From positions 248,001 through 312,000 of the forward strand of contig NZ_JAFCKH010000001.1 in assembly GCF_018130505.1 (NCBI RefSeq): DNA of 64,000 bases, in the 5' to 3' direction. Source of the stretch: Bradyrhizobium tropiciagri (lineage in GTDB: Bacteria; Pseudomonadota; Alphaproteobacteria; Rhizobiales; Xanthobacteraceae). Each line of letters opens with the position of its first letter. Position 1 is the stretch's first letter. The notes beneath the pieces were generated by a model. The model ran no database searches, was not told where the DNA came from, and saw only the letters and a program-made list of their open reading frames with translations. Both the position numbers and the translations under genes were made by a program. This document shows positions 52,254 to 59,720 of this stretch, piece after piece.

Positions 52254-52367
52254 TTATCGCGCGCCGGCGCCGCCGCAAGTGCAGGCGTGCGGGTCGGTCC
52301 ATGGCGGTTCGGGATGGTTCTCGCACACCCAGCCGGCGTCGTCGCACAGGATGCAGTGCGGGCTCAC
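52254..52367 (-). CDS. Truncated Cys-rich protein (37 aa), relative of the 14.2 kb protein
   Basis: GTG start overlaps the end of the ligase remnant as GTGA. The product contains HCILCDDAGWVCENHPEPPW and HACTCGGAGAR, matching the CxxCxGxGWVCENHP...C core of the 67-aa protein at 14227. It ends before the MPCEC part. Too short for routine gene callers. Confidence 0.55.
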   Translation of the reverse strand: MSPHCILCDDAGWVCENHPEPPWTDPHACTCGGAGAR

Positions 52368-52842
52368 GACAAGGCCGTGACCCGGCTCATTGCAGGGTGG
52401 GTGCGGTTCTTGACCTTGATCCAGTTCTTCGACCGGCCGGCCACGTAGGCCGCTCGCGATGCTTCGAGACGAGACACTCGAGGCCCATCAGGCAGACGTG
52501 ACGATAAGCTCCGGGCCCGATCTCGGCTTGCTCGAACGGCGCCAGATGGATGCCGTTGACGCGGGGAGCGAGGATCCGGGCGAGGTTGGTCTTGCGCAAG
52601 TGAAGGGGCAGCCTGCGCAGGTCGTCGCGAGGGCAAGCAGATCGAGGGCGTAGAGCTGCACCTCGGCACGTACCGGCGCAAGTCCAGTCGTGCCCGTTCT
52701 GGGTAAAGATCCGCACGGTTTGGCCGCTGCGCTGAAGAATCAGCCGATAGCGATCGTGCTCGATCTCATGCAGCCAATCCCGACCGGCCGGCACCGCGGC
52801 GGCGCGGGTCGGCAGGCAAGGCTCGACGAGATGGTTTCGCAT
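52364..52842 (-). pseudogene. Degenerate ATP-dependent DNA ligase
   Basis: The first frame (RNHLVEPCLPTRAAAVPAGRDWLHEIEHDRYRL...VRIFTQNGHDWT) matches the start of a LigD-type ligase, but the adenylation motif KxDG is EHDR, so the catalytic Lys is gone. The middle is deleted. Then DDLRRLPLHLRKTNLARILAPRVNGIHLAPFEQAEIG and CLMGLECLVSKHRE follow, and the end (GRSKNWIKVKNRTHPAMSRV) lies in another frame. It lies downstream of ku on the same strand, so it is probably the decayed partner ligase. Confidence 0.8.
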
Positions 52843-52872
52843 GATCAACGCGGCGGGCAGCCCGCGGGCCGA

Positions 52873-53007
52873 TTACCGAAGTGCTCCCGCCAATTTCATC
52901 GCCTCTTTCCGGGCGGCAACGGGCGGCAGCGCCCGTGCGTTATCGAGGGCGGCGATGGCTCGCACATCGAGCTCAGCGGGCGACCGCGCATCGGCTGTCT
53001 CGTCCAT
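52873..53007 (-). CDS. Small acidic helical protein (44 aa)
   Basis: MDETADARSPAELDVRAIAALDNARALPPVAARKEAMKLAGALR fits a widespread small Bradyrhizobium family (ELDxRAIAALDxARAxPPGxxRxEAMKxAG), normally about ten residues longer. The stop comes early. It begins three bases after the ku stop and is probably co-transcribed. Confidence 0.5.
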   Translation of the reverse strand: MDETADARSPAELDVRAIAALDNARALPPVAARKEAMKLAGALR

Positions 53008-53010
53008 GTC

Positions 53011-53856
53011 TCAGCTCGCCTTCCGGCGCGGCTTGGCGGCTACCTTCTTTGCCTTCGGCCTCGTTGCGAGCGTCCTTTTGCCCTCGCCCTTGATGCTCTG
53101 CTTCAATGCGTCCATCAGATTGAAGACGTTGCTCGGAGCGGGCTTGCGCGTCGTCGCGAACGGCTGGCCCTTCTTCTTCTGCTCGAGCAGCTCCTGCAGG
53201 GCCTGCTCGTAGTGATCCTCGAACTCGTCCGGTTCGAAATGGCCGGACTTCTGTTCGACGATGTGTTTGGCGAGATCCAGCATATCCTTGGTGATCTTCA
53301 CGTCCTGGATGTCGTCGAAGTATTCCGCAGGGTCGCGCACCTCGTAGGGGTAGCGCAGCAGCATGCCCATCAGGCCCTTGTCGCGCGCCTCGAGTGCGAT
53401 GACGTGCTCTCGGTTGGTGAGCACGACGCGGGCGAGGGCGACCTTGTCGAGCGAGCGGATGGTTTCCCGGATCACGGCGTAGGCGTCGTGGCCGACCTTG
53501 CCGTCGGGCACGATGTAGTAGGGCCGCACCAAGTACAGGTCGTCGATCTCGCGCTTGGGGACGAATTCATCGATCTCGATCGTGCGCGTCGATTCCAGCG
53601 CAATGTTCTCGAGCTCGTCCTTGGTCACCTCGAGATACTGGTCGGTATCGACCTTGTAGCCCTTGATGATGTCCTCTGACGCCACCTCATCGCCGGTGTC
53701 GGCGTCGACCTTGAGATACCTGATCCGGTGACCGGTGTTCTTGTTGATCTGGTTGAAGCTGATCTTGTCGGATTCAGAGGTCGCCGGAAACAGCGCAACC
53801 GGGCACGTCACCAGGGACAACCGAAGAAAGCCCTTCCAATTGGCGCGCGGGGCCAT
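53011..53856 (-). CDS. ku: Ku DNA end-binding protein (non-homologous end joining)
   Basis: 281 residues from ATG 53856 (GGAG 11 bases upstream). MAPRANWKGFLRLSLVTCPVALFPA, FNQINKNTGHRIRYLKVD, YYIVPDGKVGHDAYAVIRETI and EYFDDIQDVKITKDMLDLAKHIVEQKSGHFEPDEFEDHYEQAL are the standard bacterial Ku core; the C-terminus is Lys-rich (RPKAKKVAAKPRRKAS). The homodimer threads onto broken DNA ends and recruits ligase. The adjacent ligase is broken; the intact ligase is 44 kb away. Confidence 0.95.
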   Translation of the reverse strand: MAPRANWKGFLRLSLVTCPVALFPATSESDKISFNQINKNTGHRIRYLKVDADTGDEVASEDIIKGYKVDTDQYLEVTKDELENIALESTRTIEIDEFVPKREIDDLYLVRPYYIVPDGKVGHDAYAVIRETIRSLDKVALARVVLTNREHVIALEARDKGLMGMLLRYPYEVRDPAEYFDDIQDVKITKDMLDLAKHIVEQKSGHFEPDEFEDHYEQALQELLEQKKKGQPFATTRKPAPSNVFNLMDALKQSIKGEGKRTLATRPKAKKVAAKPRRKAS

Positions 53857-53923
53857 ACTCAAAAACTCCACCTACACTGAATGGTATCAATATAGGACGC
53901 TATTTAGCGAAGTGGAGTCTCGA

Positions 53924-54196
53924 TCAGCAGTCGGGGCAGGAGTCGCCAATGCCGCAGAGGACCTCGTCGATCGCGGCCAGGCACTCTTCGGGCGTCGCGC
54001 CGGGGAAGGGGTGGTTCCATGCCATTTCCCGGGCCCGGCTCCGAGCATCGGGATCGCTGCGGTCGAGCGCGTGCCCGTGGTGCTCGCACTCGCGCACGGC
54101 GTGGTGTTCGATCAGCGAGCCGAGGGCCCAGCCCTCAAGGCTGCGGTAGGCGGGCCGGGCCTGCAGCGGCAGGCGGCGTTGTGCATTGCTCTTCAT
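53924..54196 (-). CDS. Small hypothetical protein (90 aa)
   Basis: MKSNAQRRLPLQARPAYRSLEGWALGSLIEHHAVRECEHHGHALDRSDPDARSRAREMAWNHPFPGATPEECLAAIDEVLCGIGDSCPDC. The His/Cys content suggests metal binding. I recognise similar Bradyrhizobium proteins without a function. ATG 54196 is preferred to the earlier open frame. Confidence 0.7.
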   Translation of the reverse strand: MKSNAQRRLPLQARPAYRSLEGWALGSLIEHHAVRECEHHGHALDRSDPDARSRAREMAWNHPFPGATPEECLAAIDEVLCGIGDSCPDC

Positions 54197-54345
54197 GACG
54201 TGGTCTCGAATCAATCGACACCACCATTTATAGCACCGGGGTCAACAGCACTTGAGAGCCCGGGAATTATGCCCGCTATTGTCGCTTGGCGCGGGCAGAT
54301 CCGCGGCTCATGCGGAACCACCAACGTGGGTTAGTTTCGGTTCCC

Positions 54346-54580
54346 TCAGATTAGTCCGGCGTCGATCTGCCTGATCGTATCGACGATGATGCTGCGGTGT
54401 TCTCTCATCTTGGCCAACACCGCCTCGAAGTCGCGAAGGTGTTTGATAGCCTCCGCCGTGTCGTGACCGTCCCGCCTGAGCTGCTCAAGTCTGGCGAGCT
54501 GTTCGCTCACCGCGATTTCGCCCTTGGTGATTGTGCCGGTCTGCCTCGTCGAGATGTTGAATCTCCGCTTGCCGATCCAT
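54346..54580 (-). pseudogene. Small coiled-coil protein, frameshifted
   Basis: From ATG 54580 the frame gives MDRQAEIQHLDEADRH. After about 54530 the continuation (GEIAVSEQLARLEQLRRDGHDTAEAIKHLRDFEAVLAKMREHRSIIVDTIRQIDAGLI) is in another frame. Joined, it is a standard Bradyrhizobium family of about 77 residues (an HxxxGExxxxxQ...RGHDT..A...L pattern). Confidence 0.55.
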
Positions 54581-54847
54581 CATCGCCTGCGCCGGTTGTA
54601 CGGCGAACGGTTGGTCGGCCGCAACGATATGCCTTCGCGCTGGGCCTTGCTGCGGATCGCCGCCGGCGGTCGCTGCAGCTTGACGCTCATCACGCCAGTT
54701 GGCGTGTTGCGCTTTGCCAGCTCCTTAAGCTTTGTCAGTTCCGCGGGCGACCAGGGTTCACGGGACCGACGTTTGTAAACCGGGTTCTTTCTTGCGCGCG
54801 CCGGTCTTGCCGATCGGTGAACCGGGCCGCCTCCATGCTTTAGCCAT
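54580..54847 (-). pseudogene. Myb/SANT-like small DNA-binding protein, frameshift near start
   Basis: The body reads HRSARPARARKNPVYKRRSREPWSPAELTKLKELAKRNTPTGVMSVKLQRPPAAIRSKAQREGISL, a Myb/SANT-like helix-turn-helix with a basic lead. ATG 54847 overlaps the preceding stop (TGAATG) and encodes MAKAW, the family start, but in a different frame from the body. One base change near 54830 would restore it. If translated instead from an upstream start (54936) the N-terminus would be unrelated. Confidence 0.6.
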
Positions 54848-55024
54848 TCACTTTTCTCCGTCCGTCCAGGATTCTTTCGGTGGATGCGGCTCTTCACCGT
54901 GCGGCTTGAGCCGGATGATTGTCCTTCGCGAATCAACCAGAACCTTCCCGGATTTCAGGTTCTCAATGGCTTTGCGGAGTTTTTCACGCGCGCGTTTGGC
55001 GACGGTGTCGAGCTTGCGACCCAT
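54848..55024 (-). CDS. Small hypothetical protein (58 aa)
   Basis: MGRKLDTVAKRAREKLRKAIENLKSGKVLVDSRRTIIRLKPHGEEPHPPKES. Basic helix followed by a beta-like part. GAGGAAA precedes the ATG at 55024. It is followed closely by the Myb-like frame, so coupled translation is likely. Function unknown. Confidence 0.65.
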   Translation of the reverse strand: MGRKLDTVAKRAREKLRKAIENLKSGKVLVDSRRTIIRLKPHGEEPHPPKESWTDGEK

Positions 55025-55100
55025 GCAATTTTCCTCGCCAGTCGCTGCCCGCAATGAAGTGGCAAAGCCTCATGACTTGGAAGGTTCCTGTCCGGCACGT

Positions 55101-55275
55101 TCATCGCGCGGCGGCTGCCTTCGTTAGGACAATGTCGCTGACATTCTTAATGAAAATGCGGGAGCGGCCGTCGCGGCACAAACTGCATGCATGTTCGATT
55201 TCGGTCACATGGACGGCGTTGAGTACAGCCTCGTAGGTTGGCTGCTGTGTCGTTTGTAGCGCTCGTTGTCGGCAT
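55101..55275 (-). pseudogene. Small hypothetical protein, frameshifted
   Basis: AAAGGAG stands six bases before ATG 55275, an excellent start. The first dozen codons (MPTTSATNDTAA) then need a one-base shift near 55238 to reach TYEAVLNAVHVTEIEHACSLCRDGRSRIFIKNVSDIVLTKAAAAR, which has coding character and a CxxC. As written, translation ends early. Confidence 0.5.
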
Positions 55276-55320
55276 TAGTGCTCCTTTGATTTGAGCACCC
55301 TCCCACTCCTCCAAGGAAAA

Positions 55321-55351
55321 GGCCCCAGCGCACGCGGCACTGGGGCCTTTT
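55321..55351 (+). terminator. GGCCCCAGC-family hairpin with T-run
   Basis: GGCCCCAG (55321-55328) pairs with CTGGGGCC (55340-55347), followed by TTTT. It lies 46 bp after the start codon of the divergent remnant and directly before sRNA-like copy B. Confidence 0.65.
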
Positions 55352-55446
55352 CACATATGCGAATGCGGTCGCGCGATCTCGCGTGCAAACTGGTCTTGGA
55401 TGTACGACTTGGCCCCGGCGTGTACCCCTCGCTGGGGTCTTTCTTT
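55348..55446 (+). ncRNA. sRNA-like repeat ending in terminator hairpin (copy B)
   Basis: Opens with TTTTCACATATGCGAATGCGG and ends with GGCCCCGGCG (55411-55420) / CGCTGGGGTC (55430-55439) and TTTCTTT. It parallels copy A at 50632-50748. It starts inside the T-run of the hairpin at 55321. Confidence 0.45.
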
Positions 55447-55742
55447 GGATGCGACCGCTGATTGGTAGAGCGCTTCCATCCGCGGCGGCTATCTCTGTCG
55501 AGAAGACCGGCGGCGAGCTCTAGGCTAGGGCGTCCCGTGCTTGTGCGGGAGTAATCCGTGCGGGTCATCAGTGTCGGCACGTTCTGCCATTAACCTGAAA
55601 GCGCGCTCCCGCCGGAGCGCTGGTGGGGACGGCGCTGGCGCGGCCGCTAGCCCCGGGCGCCGGGGCCGTTCCTTCTGCAAGGACATTGATTGTAGCGGGG
55701 GTCCCGCTGGTATGTTGATCGCAAAGACCTCATAGTGAGGCC
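55447..55742. other. Intergenic region with GC-rich hairpin
   Basis: No supportable gene. GCCCCGG..CCGGGGC at about 55652-55668 followed by CGTTCCTTCT resembles the hairpin family in a shortened form. Confidence 0.4.
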
Positions 55743-55925
55743 ATGCAATACGAGGTCAAATTGCGCAGGACATCCGGAGGATGGGTCTGGGAGCTTCACG
55801 ACGGCCAAAGCCCGGTCTGGGTCGAAAGCTCGGGGATGCCCTTTCCTACGCAGGAAGAAGCCGCGCAGGATGGCGCCCGGGCGCAAGCCGCGCGTGAAGA
55901 AAAGGACCGGGCGCCCCCCAAATGA
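55743..55925 (+). CDS. Small hypothetical protein (60 aa)
   Basis: MQYEVKLRRTSGGWVWELHDGQSPVWVESSGMPFPTQEEAAQDGARAQAAREE. A beta-rich start with a helical end, a known Bradyrhizobium pattern (YEVKLxRTxGxWVWELHDG). GAGG stands six bases before the ATG. Function unknown. Confidence 0.7.
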   Translation: MQYEVKLRRTSGGWVWELHDGQSPVWVESSGMPFPTQEEAAQDGARAQAAREEKDRAPPK

Positions 55926-56137
55926 CGCCCTCACAGCACAACGCCATCCGCTCAGTATAAAGCGGACGGCGTTGGCCCTAGCCCCAGGAAGGAGTGCAAA
56001 ATCCTGATGGAGTTTAAGTCTAAACACCCCATGTCGAGGTTCATTCCCGAACGGCCAGACCTGGGTAAGTCCGGTGCAAGAAGCTGGTGTTACACGCTCC
56101 GCAAGGATTCAACCCTGACCGCGATCTGCACCGAGGG

Positions 56138-56320
56138 CTACGCCTTGGGCTGCTCGGGATGCCAGACTTTTGGCATGGGCGCGCGCAATAGCTCTCGCGA
56201 TATTTGAATTTGCTGGCGGGAGCGAACGACGATTTCGCGCAGATCTTTTTCTCTCCCGCGCCGTAGCTCGCTCTGCTCAACCAAGTACAGCTCTATACAT
56301 TTCCTGTCACTTGGCAGCAT
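56138..56320 (-). CDS. Small helical hypothetical protein (60 aa)
   Basis: MLPSDRKCIELYLVEQSELRRGREKDLREIVVRSRQQIQISRELLRAPMPKVWHPEQPKA. Charged helical content. GGGAGG lies eight bases before the ATG, a good start. No domain recognised. A frame on the other strand (56007-56207) is less convincing. Confidence 0.65.
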   Translation of the reverse strand: MLPSDRKCIELYLVEQSELRRGREKDLREIVVRSRQQIQISRELLRAPMPKVWHPEQPKA

Positions 56321-56497
56321 GGCACGCCTCCCGGATAGTCCAGAAGATTAACATTGGTGAATTAGTCCTGCCTCGGCGATTAGGGGGTAGAAAGTAAGAA
56401 CGGCTCTCTGGCTAGACCGTTGATTTTCAAGCGATCCGTTCCCAGCATGCCCCAACATCCCGGCGCCCCGCCGGCGCGGACTTTATGAGCAATCAAT

Positions 56498-56665
56498 ATG
56501 CCCGCACCGCCCGCCAAACCGCGGTCTGCAGGCGAAGACCCCTAGCTCATCGAACTGAGCAGCGAAGGGAAAAATGTCCCTGAAATCGCCAAGGCAATGG
56601 GCAGACCACTGGAGGGCGTCAGACAGCGCCTTCAAGGCCTGGCCTTGCGACGAAAGGGTCAACCT
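56498..56665 (+). pseudogene. Small HTH-like protein interrupted by TAG
   Basis: The frame MPAPPAKPRSAGEDP is stopped by TAG at 56543-56545 and continues LIELSSEGKNVPEIAKAMGRPLEGVRQRLQGLALRRKGQ, a helix-turn-helix pattern like the Myb-like proteins at 54.6 and 57.1 kb. One C-to-T change from CAG would explain the stop. Probably inactive. Confidence 0.45.
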
Positions 56666-56809
56666 GATCCGCCGCGAATATCCCGACGCGAATTCTCCGT
56701 CATCCTGACGCTACTGGGAGCGTGCTTCGATTCACATAGGCGAATGCGCCTCTCGTCAGGGAGGCGCAGGCTTGTGCGGCTTGCCCGGTGTGGACACGGG
56801 GCAGGCGGA

Positions 56810-56857
56810 CGGCCCCAGCATTGGCCTCACGGCCCCCAGAGTGCTGGGGCCGCTTTC
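56810..56857 (+). terminator. GGCCCCAGC-family hairpin, 11-bp arms
   Basis: CGGCCCCAGCA (56810-56820) pairs exactly with TGCTGGGGCCG (56842-56852). The inner part GGCCTCAC..GGCCCCCAGA matches the copies at 0.44 and 48.3 kb. A short CTTT follows. Confidence 0.65.
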
Positions 56858-56885
56858 CGGTCCATTGCCGCCAGGTCACAGCATC

Positions 56886-57167
56886 ATGCCAGAACCGCGC
56901 ATCAGAAAGCGTCGCAACAGAGTTAAACATACCCAAACGTTCGAGGAGAGGTTGGCCGACGAGGCCGTGCGCTTTAGGCAGGCCGCAGCCCAATTACCCC
57001 CATGCACTCAGCGGGAACTGTATCTGCGACGCGCCCGCCAAGCGGAAACCGCATGCGAAGTCGATAGATGGCTGCGCTCACCCGGACAGGGAGCGCCGCG
57101 CGCCATGAAAAAGTTGGCAGGCGCTGAATGCGCTTCACTTCGTCGCGCGACGCCTCGCCCTGGCTAA
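56886..57167 (+). CDS. Small basic paralogous protein, RRxFKQT family, copy 3
   Basis: 93 residues: IRKRRNRVKHTQTFEERLADEAVRFRQAAAQLPP, RELYLRRARQAETACEV, WLRSPGQ. KHT replaces KQT. The C-terminal 25 residues are extra and overlap the convergent HTH gene by 33 bp, so the natural end may have been lost. Confidence 0.7.
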   Translation: MPEPRIRKRRNRVKHTQTFEERLADEAVRFRQAAAQLPPCTQRELYLRRARQAETACEVDRWLRSPGQGAPRAMKKLAGAECASLRRATPRPG

Positions 57168-57326
57168 CGGGTTCTTCCGGATCAACGTAAGCCGGCAGCT
57201 TACGGCCGCTTCGGTTCGGCCGAGCTGGATAGCAATCTCTCGCTGGGTTAATCCAGCCACCCTTGTGAGCGCAATCAGCGCCAAGTCATCCTGAGGTGAC
57301 CAAGGCTTGGTCCCGTTGATCGGCAT
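57135..57326 (-). CDS. Small Myb/SANT-like helix-turn-helix protein
   Basis: 63 residues: KPWSPQDDLALIALTRVAGLTQREIAIQLGRTEAAVSCRLTLIRKN. The WSxxDDxxLxxL...AxxLGRTxxAVxxRL pattern is that of Myb/SANT-like DNA-binding miniproteins. GGGGACTCG precedes ATG 57326; the frame is open to 57383. Target unknown. Confidence 0.7.
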   Translation of the reverse strand: MPINGTKPWSPQDDLALIALTRVAGLTQREIAIQLGRTEAAVSCRLTLIRKNPLARARRRATK

Positions 57327-57753
57327 CGAGTCCCCACTAACTGCGTCCGTCTCTCTCGTAGCCGGCGGAACTAGGCTAGGCACTCCGGCTTATTACGGGG
57401 CGGGAAAAACGGCAATCCCCAGCGCCCATGCTGGCCTTGCCGGATGGGGTGTCACGCCCCGAGCATAGAGGCGGCCCCGGCATCGCTCCAAGGATGCTGA
57501 GACCGTTTCTTTTTGTGTGGTTGAGAAAATGGTAAATCTCAAAGTCCTTCTAACAGCAGGTGAGGGGGCATCGCACCCGACATCAAAGGACTTCTGGTCC
57601 TGGCTTCGTGCTGGGGCCGATTTTTTGGGTTCCGATTCACACGCGTTATTTCGGAAAGCCGCATCCGGTCTATCATCCGATCACTGGGCAGGTAATTTTC
57701 ATTTCGGATTTTTTCAGCCCTTACAGGCCGTTATTTTGCGGCGCGGGAATTCT
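57327..57753. other. Intergenic region with hairpin
   Basis: No gene supported. Contains the hairpin at 57472-57515. Confidence 0.4.
57472..57515 (+). terminator. GGCCCCGGC-family hairpin with strong T-run
   Basis: CGGCCCCGGCATC (57472-57484) pairs with GATGCTGAGACCG (57493-57505) allowing G-U and mismatches, followed by TTTCTTTTT. Confidence 0.6.
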
Positions 57754-57796
57754 CGGCCTCAGCATGCCCTCCAAGGGTGCTGGGGCTGTTTCTTTT
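57754..57796 (+). terminator. GGCCTCAGC-family hairpin with T-run
   Basis: CGGCCTCAGCAT (57754-57765) pairs with GTGCTGGGGCTG (57777-57788), then TTTCTTTT and CACATATGCAAATGCGG. It lies at the 3' end of the leftward remnant that follows. Confidence 0.6.
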
Positions 57797-58046
57797 CACA
57801 TATGCAAATGCGGGGACGCGATCTCGCGCGTATCCGCGCTCGCATAGCGGTTTGCTTCATCCTCACGAATGTTCCGCTCTCGTGGATCTCCAGCCAACCC
57901 TGATCCTTCGCGTACTGTAAGCCCGCCCCGCACTCAGATCCGGCCGTCCTGGACGGGCTCGACCGCCCGCGCATGCTCCATGAGGCGGCGAGCCGCTTTC
58001 TCAGGTTCTCAGGATCGAAGTAGGGGCGGTCTTCCTTCAACTTCAC
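57759..58046 (-). pseudogene. Small protein remnant with internal deletion
   Basis: GTG 58046 overlaps the preceding stop (GTGA). MKLKEDRPYFDPENLRKRLAA begins like a Bradyrhizobium family of 85-90 residues and YAKDQGWLEIHESGTFVRM is its end. Between them the family segment EHARAVEPVQDGRI is in another frame, and about 20 residues are missing. The frame reopens by chance, so a product of 95 residues is possible, the end of which reads through a hairpin. Confidence 0.5.
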
Positions 58047-58507
58047 AGGCGCATTCCATCGCGTGGCTGCTCAGCATAGATATGCGGCCCATGAATCAGG
58101 TTTTCAGCTGGAACGTGGCTATCAAAGCAAGCGCCGCAGGGACAGCGCATCAACGATGATGGCTGTTGAGAAGCCAGCCTTTCGCCACGGGTCCACAGGG
58201 CGAACTTCCGCTCTGTCCAATTCTGTTGATCGCGCCAAGCCTGAATGTCCGCCTCCGCGCGAGTAGGCAGAAGCCTCTGCCATGCAGCTTCGAAGGCCGT
58301 TCGCGCCAGACCGAAGCTGTCGGCTGAGCCGCTGGTCTGTTGACCGGGATCGCAGCCGGGATAGAAGCCGCATTTCCATTCCAACTGATCGACACGGTTG
58401 TGCACGCTTGAGCGAAGTCCGATCGAACCGACACAGACGTCACGGTAGAGGATGCTCCACTTCTCGCGGGCAGAATCCATGTCGCGCCGGCGTGTCAGCT
58501 CGCTCAT
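58043..58507 (-). CDS. Hypothetical protein (154 aa)
   Basis: MSELTRRRDMDSAREKWSILYRDVCVGSIGLRSSVHNRVDQLEWKCGFYPGCDPGQ, then FGLARTAFEAAWQRLLPTRAEADIQAWRDQQNWTERKFALWTRGERL, and a His/Cys tail. GGAG is eight bases before ATG 58507. The start overlaps the preceding remnant's stop (ATGA). A 5'-truncated relative is at 52.0 kb. The family is common in Bradyrhizobium, function unknown. Confidence 0.72.
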   Translation of the reverse strand: MSELTRRRDMDSAREKWSILYRDVCVGSIGLRSSVHNRVDQLEWKCGFYPGCDPGQQTSGSADSFGLARTAFEAAWQRLLPTRAEADIQAWRDQQNWTERKFALWTRGERLASQQPSSLMRCPCGACFDSHVPAENLIHGPHIYAEQPRDGMRL

Positions 58508-58949
58508 GTCTGGTCTCCGACCGGACTGCGCTGCCAAAGCTGCAGCAACTCGGCAGCGAGCCGCTTGTCGGCTTTGCGGCAATTCTCGCAGCGCAGCCGG
58601 CCGGCGAGATCGTGGTGCAGGTGGTCGCGACATGGGGCAGGCGGCGAGGTCAACCGCCCGCGGCGTCTTGCAGCGGGAGCAGCGTATCTCGAGCCAGGAA
58701 TAGCCCGCCGTTGATGGCCTGGTCGATCAAGGGTGACGGGTCGATCGGGCCGCCATCGGACCACATGCGCTCGTTCCAGCTCTGGCAGGATAGCTCATCA
58801 GCCTCCCGGATCAGCGCCTCGCCAGCCGCGCGCTTCTCGGCGGCACGCTGGGCCAAGATTGTCGTCACCGCCCGCGCACGCGAGAGTTCCTTTTTGAGCG
58901 CCTTGCGGTCGCCTCCGGAAAGGGGCGTTGGGTGGTGTTTCGGGGCCAT
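58504..58949 (-). pseudogene. Zinc-ribbon hypothetical protein with three frameshifts
   Basis: From ATG 58949: MAPKHHPTPLSGGDRKALKKELSRARAVTTILAQRAAEKRAAG...LIDQAINGG. Then GYSWLEIRCSRCKTPRAVDLAA is in a second frame, LPHVATTC in a third, and HHDLAGRLRCENCRKADKRLAAELLQLWQRSPVGDQT in a last one. Joined, this is a known small Bradyrhizobium protein with two CxxC pairs. Three indels make function unlikely. Confidence 0.65.
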
Positions 58950-59132
58950 GATGAGCCCATGATCGCGCCGAATGTCGCTGCCGGGAAGCCGCGTCAAGTC
59001 GCCGTCAGCGGAACGGCGAAACGCTAGCTCTTGGTCAAGTTAAGACTCTCTCGCCGGGGCTTTTTTCATTCCCGAGGAAATCAGGTCGGCGAAGCGTGTT
59101 GTTTTGTCTGGGGCAGCCTGGAGGAGATGCTC

Positions 59133-59531
59133 ATGAGAACCTACGCTATCGCGCTTGCGACCGTCGTCATCGCTGCGGCCCCGACGATGGTTCAACCCAC
59201 AGCAGCCCAAAACCAGCAAAGCGAAGCTGACAAGGGCGTCAAGACCCGGAACTCCGGAGAATCCGGCTACGTCGGCGCGCAGGAAAAGCCAGGAGCCGCC
59301 GCAACGCCTCCCGGACGACCGGATGCAGCCAGCTCAACCGGCGCGACGAGTTCTCCAAGCGCGCAAAATTCGGGGACCGGCATCAGCGGAGCAGCTGGCA
59401 ACAAGAACGGCCCGGCGCCGGGTCAGGGCACGGTGGGCACTAACTCTCAAAACCAGCACGTCCAGCAACAGGATCCCTCGAACATCAAAGGCCTGCCGGG
59501 CAACAAGAGTGGTCCCCCTGCGAAACGCTGA
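59133..59531 (+). CDS. Exported low-complexity protein (132 aa)
   Basis: Signal peptide (MRTYAIALATVVIAAAPTMVQPTAA) followed by a disordered Gly/Ser/Asn/Gln-rich chain (SGATSSPSAQNSG-like, NKNGPAPGQGTVGTNSQNQHVQQQDPSNIKGLPGNKSGPP). GGAGG precedes the ATG. Similar to other exported rhizobial proteins such as that at 39.5 kb in composition. Function unknown. The region 59532-59944 has only a hairpin. Confidence 0.75.
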   Translation: MRTYAIALATVVIAAAPTMVQPTAAQNQQSEADKGVKTRNSGESGYVGAQEKPGAAATPPGRPDAASSTGATSSPSAQNSGTGISGAAGNKNGPAPGQGTVGTNSQNQHVQQQDPSNIKGLPGNKSGPPAKR

Positions 59532-59720
59532 GAAAGGCGCGAGGGCGGTTTGCGAAGCGCGGCGCGGCGCCCGCTGCCTTCGCGGTCGCCACCTGCGAGA
59601 GGTCTTTCATTGCGGCAGCGTTTAGGGCACGGCGAAATCGAACACCGCTCATAGGAACAGCTTCTGACCCGCGCGGTTGTCGAGCCGCCAGGCGCTGAAT
59701 GAACGGACGGCGCTTGGATA

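Noticed and set aside
56007-56207. 66-codon rightward frame
   Set aside because: Overlaps the better-supported leftward 60-aa gene with a strong ribosome site.
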